Positions 11,822-22,700 of a stretch of 64,000 nt of DNA are shown here, in pieces (position 1 is the first letter of the stretch; every line of letters begins with the position of its first letter). This DNA is from Trichobilharzia szidati. Taxonomy: Eukaryota; Platyhelminthes; Trematoda; Strigeidida; Schistosomatidae. Location: positions 57,987,228 through 58,051,227 of the forward strand of contig OX235275.1 of assembly GCA_944472155.2 (NCBI GenBank), given 5' to 3'. The position numbers were made by a program, and so were the translations under genes. Below the pieces are notes generated by a model. The model saw only the letters and a list, made by a program, of their open reading frames with translations. It did no database searches and was not told the DNA's origin.

Positions 11822-12671
11822 TTATTATTACTATTATTGTTTCCCTTAATTACTAGAGGAACATAGGGCTTCAGCCGAGCGTCTCCATTGCGTTCGGTTC
11901 TCTGTTAGAGTTTTCGCATGGCTATAAGTCTGCACAAACGCTTTCATCTCCTCCTCACATGACCTTCTCAAAGTCACCATTGAACTGACGACCAACTCGC
12001 CGCTTCCATTTGGGGTTCCACTCGAACAATGGCTTGTTTAGTGATATCACTTGATGATTTGTTTCCTCAGAGTATTGCCAATCCATCTCCATTTCTTCCT
12101 GCCTATTTGTTTCACAATCGGTTCCTGGTTGGTTCGCTCCCAGAGATCTCCGTTGCTGATCTTTTCTGGCCATCTGATCTTGAGTATTGAGCGAAGACAG
12201 TTAGCTATTGATGAAGGTCTGTAGTTTGTTTGAGTAGCTCTTTATGACGCGCAGTGCAACTCTCTGATCCGTACAGTAAGTAGCAGTGACTGACTTCACA
12301 TTGGAGTTGGAAATCCGAATCTTATTTTTCATGCTGAATGCTGAGTGTTGACCTCCACACAGACTTGAGAGTAGTGAAAGCTTGTCTTGCTTTTCCGATC
12401 CTTGCTTTGATATCCTCGTCAGTTCCGTCTGCCTGTATTTGAAACGATGCTTCCCAGGTAGGGTAGATGAAGGAGGTTGTTTCTTTCAGGTTCCTCCCAT
12501 TTATGCTGATTGTTGTCTGTTGTTGTTGTTGTTGCTGTTGATGGTGTTGACCAGGAATCTTCATCACCTCTGTTTTCTTTATGTTCACCTGAAGTCCTAT
12601 GTTCTCTGGATGCTTCTTCTTCCAACTTGTTGCTTTTCACTTGCATGTCTTCCAGTTTGTGGGAAATCAGA
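11822..12671 (-). mobile_element. RTE (SR2-like) LINE 3' fragment
   Basis: Minus strand, ending in the RTE 3' terminus (gaggaacatagggcttcagcc next to an (att)n tract). Encodes E-V-M-K-I-P, a poly-Gln tract of about 8, and A-R-I-G-K-A-R-Q-A-F in broken frames. Confidence 0.7.
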
Positions 12672-13250
12672 CATTTACTGAAATGCTGAAAGATAAAGTT
12701 GCAGTCGCAAAGGCAAGGGAGGTAAAGATTACTTCATGGAAAATGCACATTTTGTTTCGACGATCCATTTCAGCGGAAAACATTCATGAGATTAGCATAA
12801 CATCCACATACATCTATTCTTCTGTCCAGTAGATGTTTCTTATGAGGATGGTAGCTATAGGGAACAGCGATGAGTAGAATGTAACGGTAAAGTCATTTAC
12901 AAACTACACGAGAAGAGACAAGAAGGTTTTTATCACAGGTGCTAAAGAATGTTCATGGAGTTTGTGTAGTTTGCTTACCAACACAAGTGGAGCAAATATT
13001 TCCCAGCAGTACGTAGCAATGAAAGTGGCGTAAAACAAAACTTGAGCTAATATCAATAGGTTCGAGGTGAAAACTGTCTTAGTGATAAGAATGAAGATAT
13101 AGATAATTGAATAAAACATAAAATCCATAATTATGCAACAAGCAGATTAATACCTTCACCCACGTTAAACTAAGTATAACCACCGTGTGTACAAGTTCCT
13201 TCGAAGATGCATCATGATAACAGACCTAGTCAATCGAAGTAAAGTCAAAC
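12672..13250. other. Intergenic, nothing recognised
   Basis: AT-rich sequence between an RTE fragment and the secreted-peptide remnant. Only short frames. 10081-10599 and 10931-11279 are likewise featureless. Confidence 0.4.
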
Positions 13251-13600
13251 TTCCTTCTTCGTTGATAATGGTGAAAATGACCTGAATATCGATCCTGTGT
13301 TGTGAGTCAACTGTGTGTCAGCCAGTGGTGGCAGTGACAAGCCTAAAATCCATGAGTATCAAAGTAGTTGGACTGAGTTCAGTGAAACAAGTAGGTGACC
13401 AGCTTTCTATCCTCCCAGTGTACTTCGACTGCCATTCACATGTGAATTTGTAAACACAGATGATGCTGATTTCTGATAATTACCCATCTACTGTTGGCTA
13501 ATAAAAAGCCCGACTGATGCTATTAAATGGAACATGTTAAGCTGCCGGCATCACTGTATCACTGACATGTGATATACTCTTGTTTACAGTGTGTGGAAGA
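13250..13600 (-). pseudogene. Broken copy of the 36.4-kb secreted-peptide gene
   Basis: Minus-strand sequence aligns with the 36.4-kb frame (leader region, then the gtttacaaattcac and agtacactgggagga words) but has stops and no start Met. Its upstream flank also aligns with that of the 40.4-kb copy. Confidence 0.5.
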
Positions 13601-13702
13601 TTTACAGGGACCCCTTCTCTTTCATAGAAATTCAACTCTTCATGTAATATCTGTTTTTAGTAGAATCTATCCACTCTAGCAAACAGTGTCCTGTCTTCTC
13701 CC

Positions 13703-16700
13703 GACCGAAAGCTGCTACCTTGACGTGGTGGTCGGGCTTGAACACTGCAATGACCCAACAAGCTATACTGGCTGGAACTTATGTTCCTGCAGGTCCTACC
13801 ATGCCAGAAAGGTTGCTTGGATAGCAGTTAGACTGAAAGCAGTTACCCAATCCAATCCTATGATTTCAAATACATCACAAAATATCATGCCGGATCGGTA
13901 GGGGCCCGGATTAACAACGACCGCGCTTTCTGCTGCCGTGTCACAGGGCAGAAGTGATAAATACGCTACTGAGACACACCAAATAAAGAAGAACAAACAA
14001 AAACAGGCCGTGTGTGACCGGCCTCGAGCAGTTGTCCCCTGGGCTCTGCGGTCACGCAACCAACTTCCACGGTGTGGGCAGCCGGGAAGTAACAACCGCC
14101 CTCACAATCCGAAGTGCACGCGAAACCCCTCTAATCCTCGCTCATCTTTGTCTTCATCTTCATCTCTATTATCTTGCCTTCCTTCTACCAATGCAACTCC
14201 TCTACTTGATGGCTCTTCACCTCCTCTTCAATCTGTGTGCACTGACAACGATGGAAGCCAAAAAGCCACCATCGATGGTCTCCTAAAACCACGCCACCAA
14301 TTTTATGTAGGAGCATTTAATGTTAGGACACTTTGCCAAATAGGACAACAAGCATCACTAGCCAAGACTCTGGCATCCCGAGCCATTGATGTATGTTGTG
14401 TTTCAGAAACACGCATACAAGACCCAAGTGTGGTTATTCACCTAACCCCACCTGGCCAACAGGATGAATCTGCAAAATTCACCTTGAGGGTGTCAGGAGA
14501 TGCGACGGCTAGCTCACGAGGATTAGCTGGTGTTGGGATAGCCTTAAGTACTAGAGCAGAAAAGACATTACTTGACTGGATCCCGGTAGATAGCCGAATG
14601 TGTGCTGTCCGTCTGAACGGATCAGTGGAAAGGAGAAAGGACTGCACTACTCGCCGATGTCTTTTCGTAATCTCCGCCTACGCCCCCACTGACTGCAGTT
14701 CGGATGAAACGAAGGATGAGTTCTACCAAAAGCTGTCTAGTTTGCTGCGAAAGGCTAGACGCTCAGATATAGTCGTTATAGCTGGTGACTTTAATGCTCA
14801 AGTAGGGAAATTGTGTCAATCTGAGAAGAATGTCGGTGGCACATACGGAATTCCGTGCCAGCGAACCGACAACGGTGACCGTCTCCTACAGTTCTGTTCA
14901 GATAATCATTTGTATCTTGTAAGCACTAACTTCAAACACAAGGAGAGACACTGTTTGACCTGGCGACCCCCATCATCAAATCAACGCTGGACACAAATAG
15001 ACCACATAGCAATAAGCTATCGTTGGCGTGGGTCGGTAGGAGATTGTCGCTCCCTATGGAACACGTGTGTAGATACCGATCATGCACTGGTCCGCGCTCG
15101 TATGTGCTTACGACTGAACGGACGTAGGAAACAGCTGGCGGTAAACCCATCACGTCCCCAGCTCGACCAGGGAACTAAGTCCCTATTTGAGGAAGAACTA
15201 GCTAAACACATATCTGAGTTCGACAGCTGCGCTCACCCTGAAGAAGACTGGAAGAATATTCAGTCAGCCATAGATACAGCTGTAAAAGCTGTGAATAAGG
15301 TAAATCCAAAGGTGAGTAAAAACCATTGGATTTCGACTGCCTCATCCGAACTGATAGATGCTAGAAGACTTATACCGGCGAGCTCCGATTTCAATGAGGA
15401 GCGAAAGCTGCACAAAAAGAAACTTACGAAAAGTCTCCGCAAGGACCGTGAACTGTGGTGGTTGACAAAGGCGAATGAGATGGAAAAAGCATCGGCGATA
15501 GGCAACACCAGACAACTATTCAGGCTTATCAGGGAAACAGGTGGTAAAAGGCAAATGATAAGCGAAACAATATCCGAGAAAAATGGCACCATAATTAGCT
15601 CCCAGGATAGACGTCTGGAGCGCTGGAAAGAACACTATAAAGAGCAGTTTAATTGGCCCACAGCCACACTTAACCTGCCGGACATCCAACACCTCCCTGA
15701 ATGGGAGATAGACACAGGTCCTCCGTCCTTAACTGAGGTTACTAAAGCTGTCACCAATCTGAAGCTAGGCAAAGCAGCGGGACCTGATTTATTGACTCCA
15801 GAGGTATTTAAGTACGGAGGAGACAGTTTACTGTCTGCGTTAACGGAGGTTCTAGGCAGCGTCTGGGAATCAGAGGAAGTCCTTTCGGGTTGGTGTAAGT
15901 CACTGATCATCCCGATATACAAGAAGGGGGACAAGTCGTCTTGTGATAATCACAGAGGGATTAGCTTGACTAATATAGTATCTAAAATCCTAGGCTCAAT
16001 AATACTGCGTAGACTAAGTGGTGCTCGGGAGACACAAACACGAGAAAACCAGGCAGGTTTTAGGCCAGGTAGAGGGTGTATTGGTCACATCTTCACCCTT
16101 CGACAGATTCTAGAACATAGGCATTCCTACCGGCGTCCGACAATCATTATATTTCTTGACCTAAAGGCGGCTTTCGATTCTGTCGACCGGGAGGTTCTCT
16201 GGCGATGCTTGGCTGTAAAGGGAATGCCAAGAAAATACATTGCACTGATTAAGGCACTCTACTCATACTCATGCAGCCAGGTGAGGGCTTATGGCGAGTT
16301 GTCATCTGAAGTGGTGACGACTAGTGGCGTCCGTCAAGGATGCCCATTATCCCCATTCCTATTCAATTTCATCATAGACGTACTAATGGATTTAACCCTA
16401 TCACCCTTCAGCGACTCAGGGATTGACTTGCTACCAGGGAATAATCTCGTTGACTTAGAATATGTGGACGATATAGTCCTTCTAGGCGAGGACTCTGACA
16501 AAATGCAGAGTCTACTGAACACCCTGAGCAACAATCTCCGTATGTTTGACATGCGATTCGCCCCTGTAAAATGTAAGATGTTGCTGCAGGATTGGACCTC
16601 ATCGACCCCTAGATTAGAAATAGGAAGTGAAGTGGTAGAACACGTTGACCGCTTCAATTACTTGGGAAGTACCATCAGCCAGTGCCAACGGGTTGATCTC

Positions 16701-17485
16701 TGACGAAATCTCAGCACGAATACAGAGGGCTAGGTTCGCATTCGCCAGTTTTCGCCGTCTCTGGCGTAGACGCGATATCCGACTATCGACCAAAGGGCGT
16801 GTGTACTGCTCAACAGTCCGCTCCGTCCTCCTTTATGGCTGTGAGACCTGGCCATTGAGAGCAGAAGACATGAAAAGATTAGCTGTCTTCGATCATAGGT
16901 GTCTGCGTTCTCTCTCCCGTGTGAAGTGGTATAATAAGGCGAGCAATATTGAGGTTAGGCGTCGAGTGCTAGGTAAGGCGGGGAAATCAATCGACGAAAC
17001 GGTGAAATTACTTCGACTGAGATGGTTAGGACATGTGCTACGTATACCTAGTCATCGCCTTCCTTGACGGGCAATGTTAGCTGATATAGGGCCAGACTGG
17101 AAAAGAGCTAGCGGCGGTCAAACGAAAACATGGCACCAATCAATGAAATCTACAACAGTTAATCTAAGCCACGTAGGAAGATGTAGACTTCCTGGTTGGG
17201 GCCCTCGGGATGGTAAAAACCAATGGTTGGAAACAATTGGTGACATGGCTCAAAATCGTTCTCAGTGGCGCAGATGCATCCACTCCTTGTGACTTATGAT
17301 TTCCAATTAAACTGTTTTGTTCTCCGTTATTACTATTCCTTTGTCTCACACCTCTGTTTACTGTTTCCATTATGCATTTCTTCTACTTCTTTCTCTTGCT
17401 TTGCGTGCTACATAGATTGTGGCGACTTGAACTGCCGCACATCAGTGCAAAGTTCTATGTCGAAAACCGATCGACCGACCGACCA
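13703..17485 (+). mobile_element. LINE (RTE-like, APE endonuclease), nearly complete
   Basis: A 3.8-kb non-LTR element flanked by an imperfect 14-nt duplication (13689-13702 and 17486-17499, 12/14 match). The 3' end is a (cgac)n tail. Its empty site is visible in the paralogous segment near 40630. A 5' UTR of about 235 nt precedes the long frame. Two minus-strand 3' fragments of the same kind lie at 9306-9470 and 10600-10930. Placement in the RTE clade is by overall architecture and C-terminal motifs, not by a tree. Confidence 0.8.
13938..17292 (+). pseudogene. LINE endonuclease-reverse transcriptase, two lesions
   Basis: The long frame 13938-16703 (921 codons) carries a low-complexity Ser-rich N-terminus and an APE-type endonuclease at about residues 122-390 (A-F-N-V-R-T-L, V-S-E-T-R, S-A-Y-A-P, A-G-D-F-N-A, I-D-H-I, T-D-H). 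The reverse transcriptase follows at about 600-870: motif A F-L-D-L-K-A-A-F-D-S-V, motif B G-V-R-Q-G-C-P-L-S-P, motif C Y-V-D-D. A frameshift at about 16690 moves the C-terminal domain ([15 protein letters not shown]) to the next frame, and a TGA at 17065-17067, in a place where Arg would fit, cuts it again before the last 72 codons ending C-I-H-S-L. Two small lesions in 3.4 kb suggest a young insertion. The true start codon is uncertain. Confidence 0.82.
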
Positions 17486-17562
17486 TCCTGCCTTCTACCT
17501 ATTTCTACTTCATTGAAGGGGAATTGGCAGAGTTTAAATACTGTCCGGTTCAGATATCTTTT

Positions 17563-18461
17563 ATATGTGTAAAACTTGGGCACTGTGGTAGTAATTTATG
17601 TGTGTCAGGAACTGATACACATAAGAGAAGCCATGAAACTAATTAATTAACCTGATAAATTAGTCAGGAAATATGTAAGGAAATGTAAAAATAAAATAAA
17701 TAAAGATAGTAATGATAGTGATAATAACAATAATAATGATAATAATAATATTAGTGACGACACCAACAATAAGGAATCTAAATCATCAGTAGCAAATCCA
17801 TACAAGGAAAGAACCTCGGAAGCCTTACGCAGAATTCTTAACAAGGCAGGAATAAAAGTGGCATTCACACCATCCACAAACTCAATTAGAAACAATCTTT
17901 GTCAGTTAAAGGATCCTGTTGAGCCTTTAAAAAAACAATTCGGTTTATCTAATACCCTACCTGCAATGATTGTCAGGTCAAAAACAAAGGTCAAACTAGT
18001 AGAAGAGTGGCAGTCAGACTAGCCGAACATAAAAACTTAGAAAATCTAGATTAGTTGACTCCAATAAGATAATAAATGTAGAGAACAGTTCAGCTATAGT
18101 ACTACATGCAATTACACACAACCATACAATAGCATGATGGGATAAGATGACAGTTTTAAAATCTAATGTCACAGGGTGGAGGGAGAGATTGATAACAGAA
18201 GCTTTGTTTATCGAATCAACTGCGAACCGATACGTGTAATAGGAATGATTCAACACTTGTCCCAGATATCTGGAAAATTCTAGTACCCTTGAGACAAATA
18301 GGAGAAGACAAAAAGAAAACTATACAATTCAAGTTTCGAAGTCATGTGATTATAATTGATGTGATTATGAACATTAAATTTTGTTCGAAACTTTGTCATC
18401 CAGTAAATAATACTGTTTCACTCAGTGTGTGATACATCTAATAAACAAACTAATATGGAAT
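17563..18461 (+). mobile_element. Penelope-like element (second lineage), truncated, 12-nt duplication
   Basis: Flanked by cagatatctttt (17551-17562) and cagataactttt (18462-18473). It starts with the 5' terminal word aaacttgggcactgtggtag, then jumps to the RT C-terminal linker (T-S-E-A-L-R-R-I-L-N-K-A-G) and a decayed GIY-YIG. A hammerhead-like end (GAACA/TGTTC stem, GAAAC) lies near 18370-18395. Confidence 0.7.
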
Positions 18462-18788
18462 CAGATAACTTTTGGCTCTGTTAAGCTGGTCGTTATGTAA
18501 TCACCCCATGTTCTCACAGATAAAGTGAGGAAGTGATAACGACCTACGTGTTCATTGATCAACTAATGTTTCATTACAAGGTGTTTACGATTTGGACAAT
18601 TCTGATTCATGTGCTTGAGAATGACGAATAGACATCACACACACACATAACATGCGTAAAAATCAGTTTCTTCGAAACGACGCTGTGAAGAATTATTTCA
18701 AAATTTGTTCATTGCTACAGTAGTTGGCTGAGATTAGTTCTTTAGGGATAGCGGAATAAATGCCTACACAATAAATCATTATTTGTTA

Positions 18789-18972
18789 CAGGATTCCATC
18801 ATGAGCTGACATTAGTTAGTGAACCATTGGGAGACCAGCTGGGAGTACTGGACAGCTGTTTCGTCCTAGTTTGGGACCCTTCAGCAGTACGTACCCAACG
18901 GGATTCGAACCCAGGACCTTCTGGTTACAAGGTGAGCTCGTATACCATTAAGCCACTGGGACCCGATCCAAT
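18789..18972 (-). mobile_element. SMalpha-like SINE with hammerhead motif
   Basis: tRNA-like head (box B ggttcgaatcc on the minus strand) followed by a hammerhead motif (18841-18895): stem I GTACTG/CAGTAC, core CTGAAGG, stem II GTCC/GGAC, GAA, helix III ACAGCTGT, C17. The only core fault is A9 to G. Confidence 0.72.
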
Positions 18973-18983
18973 GGCCCCCCAAC

Positions 18984-19398
18984 ACTTGAATATCAATGAG
19001 CTGCTTACTAGCGACTTACCCTATTCAGGTAGGTAGTTACCTGGGGTTCTAGTGAGAAGTCGTGACCAGTCGGGTGCAGCAGGTCGGGTGTGATGACAAA
19101 TACTCGCCGAAGACACTGGCTAGAGTTGGTGCTATGTCGTGAATTGGCAGAAGTTAGAATTCAAGGACCATTGGATCGGGTCCCAGTGTCTCAATCGTCT
19201 ACGAGCTCACCTTGTAACCAGAAGGTCATGGGTCCGACCCTGCGGTGTGTATGCGTACTGATGAAGAGTCCCAAACTAGGACGAAACAGTTGTCCAGTAC
19301 TCCCAGGTTTTCCAGTGGTTTTCTAACTAATGTCAGCTCATGATGAAAATCCTGTAACCAATCAGATTCCTACAAACCAACACTTGAAAATCATAATT
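18984..19398 (+). mobile_element. SMalpha-like SINE, long form, with hammerhead motif
   Basis: About 190-nt 5' extension, tRNA-like head, hammerhead motif (19251-19305: stem I GTACTG/CAGTAC, core ATGAAGA, GAA, helix III ACAGTTGT), tail. Core C3 is A. It lies head-to-head with the SINE at 18789-18972. Confidence 0.75.
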
Positions 19399-19399
19399 G

Positions 19400-19695
19400 A
19401 ATGCTATGTGAAATATTTTCACATTCGTATAAATTTGAAGGTCAATTTAGTTTCAAGCAAGAGAGATCACATAAGAAGTATTTACATGCTCACTATCCCG
19501 TAAATTACCAGCCCATACATCAAATACACTCAAGAAAATAACATGAAAAGCTGAAAAATGCAGATAAATACATTAGGTAAATATGCAGATCATCTGACTC
19601 TATGGAAATATTACCAGCAAGCGCATTTATATATATATATATATATAAGGCCATTTTGAAAACAATTTTTTTTCAAAATTAAGCAACGCAGTACA
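19400..19695 (+). promoter_or_regulatory. Unit B upstream region with TATA-like tract
   Basis: This stretch aligns with 43440-43747 (shared caatttagtttt, acatgaaaagc, aatgcaNAtaatac words). A (TA)n tract at 19627-19648, about 50-70 nt before the ATG, is the probable core promoter. The 5' UTR would be very short. Confidence 0.45.
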
Positions 19696-19762
19696 ATGAG
19701 GCATCTGTGGATTATCGCTGTTCATATGCTTCTATACTTTTACCGACCTGTATTGTCAGAGG
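19696..19762 (+). CDS. Unit B exon 1 (signal peptide)
   Basis: ATG plus 22 codons and one base, then gtaagtta. It encodes a basic start (M-R-H) and a hydrophobic core ending L-S-E, a typical cleavable signal peptide. It is nearly identical to 43748-43814 and related to 62687-62756. Confidence 0.78.
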
Positions 19763-22700
19763 GTAAGTTATCTCCGCAAAAACATATCATATATTGTTTT
19801 CCCTAAGATAAAAAATGCCTTTCATATTTATTTCATTTTGATAACTTCTCTGAGGCGGTTCAGATCATATTGCTGAACGATATAGCCCAATGATACGCGG
19901 ATGATCTATGTAGGATAAAGTGGAGATGACTTAGGTACACGCCACCAAGGAGACCATCGAATGACAGCGGACGCTAGGACACTGCTGTATTAGAGCCTAA
20001 TTAGAGAACCACAAGTTGGTCATTATTCCGATGAGGATGGCATGAAGGAGATCGTGTGAGGAGGAAATGTGAACCAATGGGTATTCGTAGGACAAACTAA
20101 ATACGACCAAAGAGAATAGAAAAAGGTGTAGATGTACTAATGAATCTCTGTGTTCCATTCGGAACCCAAGGGAACAATAAAAATATTGGTTCACCTCATC
20201 CAAATGGACCACATTGAAGAGTCTCTTTCTATCATAATAAAGGTACAAAACAGATCACTAAAAGACAATAGATAACGAACAGTTCAATCAGGAGAGGCCA
20301 CTGCATTTCTCCTAAATCTACCTTAACTCTGGGAGCAAAAGAAACAGAACAAGTGACTACTACTTACTTACTTTACTTTACTTCGGCTATCTCCTGCGGG
20401 AGGATGAGCCGGCTTCATGAACATCTCGAATCATCGCTGCCTAGGCGCGGCGATCTGACGCAAGAGAGTTCGTGAAGTTTCATGGGAATTTGGTACGAGT
20501 GATGTCCCAAGAATCACTCGGCCTTTTGTTTGAGAGTGCAGCTCTAGCCTTTACACAACCAAGTGTGACCTACAAGGCAGTAGGAGTGGAATAGGGAGTC
20601 CACTATCCATTGGCAACCGGTGACCGGAGTTCGGTTCATACGCCTTTTTGCATGGGGCCAGACGTCCAGGACATCCAGCAAGCCCTTTGTACATACGTCT
20701 GCCGGTGAGCTCCAGTGAGCTTCATACGCCAGTCGTTGGAGGTTTGGAATCAGGGTTTAGGCATCTCCCCTAGACTGTCATCCAATGGACAGACAACCCA
20801 TGAAGAGCGCCGGGCATCCGCTTTCGCCCTCTCACTTTAGTGAAAAACACCTCCACTACGTGAAGGCAGTGAGTAGGACTTCCTCAGGAGAGGCTATGTA
20901 AGACGCCCGGTCATATGGGAGCATTTCAAGAGGTGTGCAGAGAAGTGGCTAACCCGCAGTGCAAGGCACCCACCCCCGATCATCCTGAGGCTTTGGAGGC
21001 CTCTACTACTACCATGGCCTGGTCTGGAGTCTCTAAGCTTATGAAGTTTGCGTCACTTCCCTGAAATGTAGTCTAGTGTATTATCAAGGCGTATTACCTC
21101 TTGCTTACTGATGGCTTCGAGATGTTGTCTGTTGATGCTACTGCCTCAGTGCAATTTGAAACAGCATTAGTGTTATTAATAACAAAATTCACTCAATTAT
21201 TACTGTCATATACACGCAGAAGCTGATGAGCAATCTACCTACGAGAATATTCGCTGTTCAATAATCAGTCTCATAGATTTTATAACCATGTGGACATAGT
21301 GACACTGGCCTATATAAACGTTTCTGTTCCACTTATCTTTTGTTTCAACTTGAAAATTCTTTTAGCACTCGATACTGAAATCATGTAAGTGAATATATAT
21401 TTGATGATTTTATTATATTATTATTTCTTCCTTTAATTCCTAGAGGAACATAGGGCTTCAGCCGTGCGTCTCCATTGCGCTCAGTTCTCTGCTAGAGTCT
21501 TCACCTGGCTCCAAGTCTGCCCACACGTTTTCATCTCCTCTTCACATGACCTCCTCCAAGTCACCCTTGCACTGACGACCAACTCGCCGCTTCCCTTTCG
21601 GGTTCAGATCGAGCAATGGCTTGTCTAGTTATGCCACTTGACGGTTTCCTCAGAGTGTGGCCAATCCATCTCCATTTTCTCCTGCCTATTTGTTTCACAA
21701 TCGGTTCCTTCTGGGTTGGTTCGCTCCCAGAAATCCCTGTCGCTGACATTTTCTGGCCATCTGATCTTGAGTATTGAGCGAAGACAGCTAGCTGTTGATG
21801 AAGGTCTGTAGTTTGTTTGAGATGCTCTTTATGACGCGCAGTACAAGTCTCTGATCCGTATAGTAGAACTGACTGACTTCACAATGGAGTTGAAAATCCG
21901 GATCGTATTTTTGATGCTGAGTGTTGTTGATCTCCACACAGACTTGAGAGTAATGAAAGCTTGTCTTGCTTTCCCGATTCTTGATATCCTCGTCAGTTCC
22001 GCCTGTAGTTGAAACGATGCTTCCCAGGTAGGCAAAAGAGGTTGTTTCCTTCAGGTTCCTCCCATTTATGCTGATTGTTGTCTGTTGTTTTGTTCTTGTC
22101 CAGGAATCTTCATCACCTGTGTCTTCCCTATGTTCACCTGAAGTCCTATCTTTGATGCTTCTTCTGCCAACTTGTTGCTTTCCGCTTGCAGACATATATC
22201 ATCGGCGAAGTCTAGATCCTCCAAGTTTCTTGTGTGAGTTCATTCTATGCCTGTTTTCTCATTGCCCGCTGTTTGTCTCATTATCCAGTCTACTGCAATC
22301 AGGACCTTATCGTTAATTTCACCATACTACTTAAAATATGAAGTTCACGGTAATGATCTAATTCAACATCGGATGGTATATAAATGTGTATGCCTATATG
22401 AAAGATACTCATGTTGGTGCATCTGACTATATTCGATGAAAATCAAGTGATTTCTTGATGTAAATGTTCAACTTCTGTCGTCATACTTAATAACCCATAA
22501 AAATATACATTTATCAGTTTTCATTTCATAATAGAACTAATTATTACTGGTGTGTACTTATTCAGAGGTTACACGTGGTCTGGTCTTTGGCAGTGAGTTA
22601 TATGATTCGTTGTATGATTATGTTAAAACTGACATAATTTAAAAACTTCATGCAATTCTTCCCATTAATAAACTTGAACAAAGCAAGAACAACAATTGTA

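Larger units (their letters stand above)
13310..18735. repeat. Segmental duplication, copy 1 (filled site)
   Basis: Copy 1 consists of 13310-13688, 17500-17562 and 18462-18735. These align in order with the continuous segment 40040-41165. Copy 1 is split by a LINE (13703-17485) and a PLE (17563-18461); copy 2 shows the uninterrupted targets for both. Confidence 0.65.

Noticed and set aside
13938..16703. The 921-codon frame as a host gene
   Set aside because: Endonuclease and reverse transcriptase motifs, target duplications and an empty site show it is a LINE.
18789..19398. A CRISPR-like or tandem array of repeats
   Set aside because: Just two SINEs in opposite orientation; no regular spacing or unique spacers.
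19627..19648. (TA)n tracts as replication origins or cruciform elements
   Set aside because: Short and common across the window; the position before exon 1 fits a core promoter better.
21267..21287. A 21-nt exon before unit B exon 2
   Set aside because: The donor is GTGGAC and there is no counterpart in unit C.
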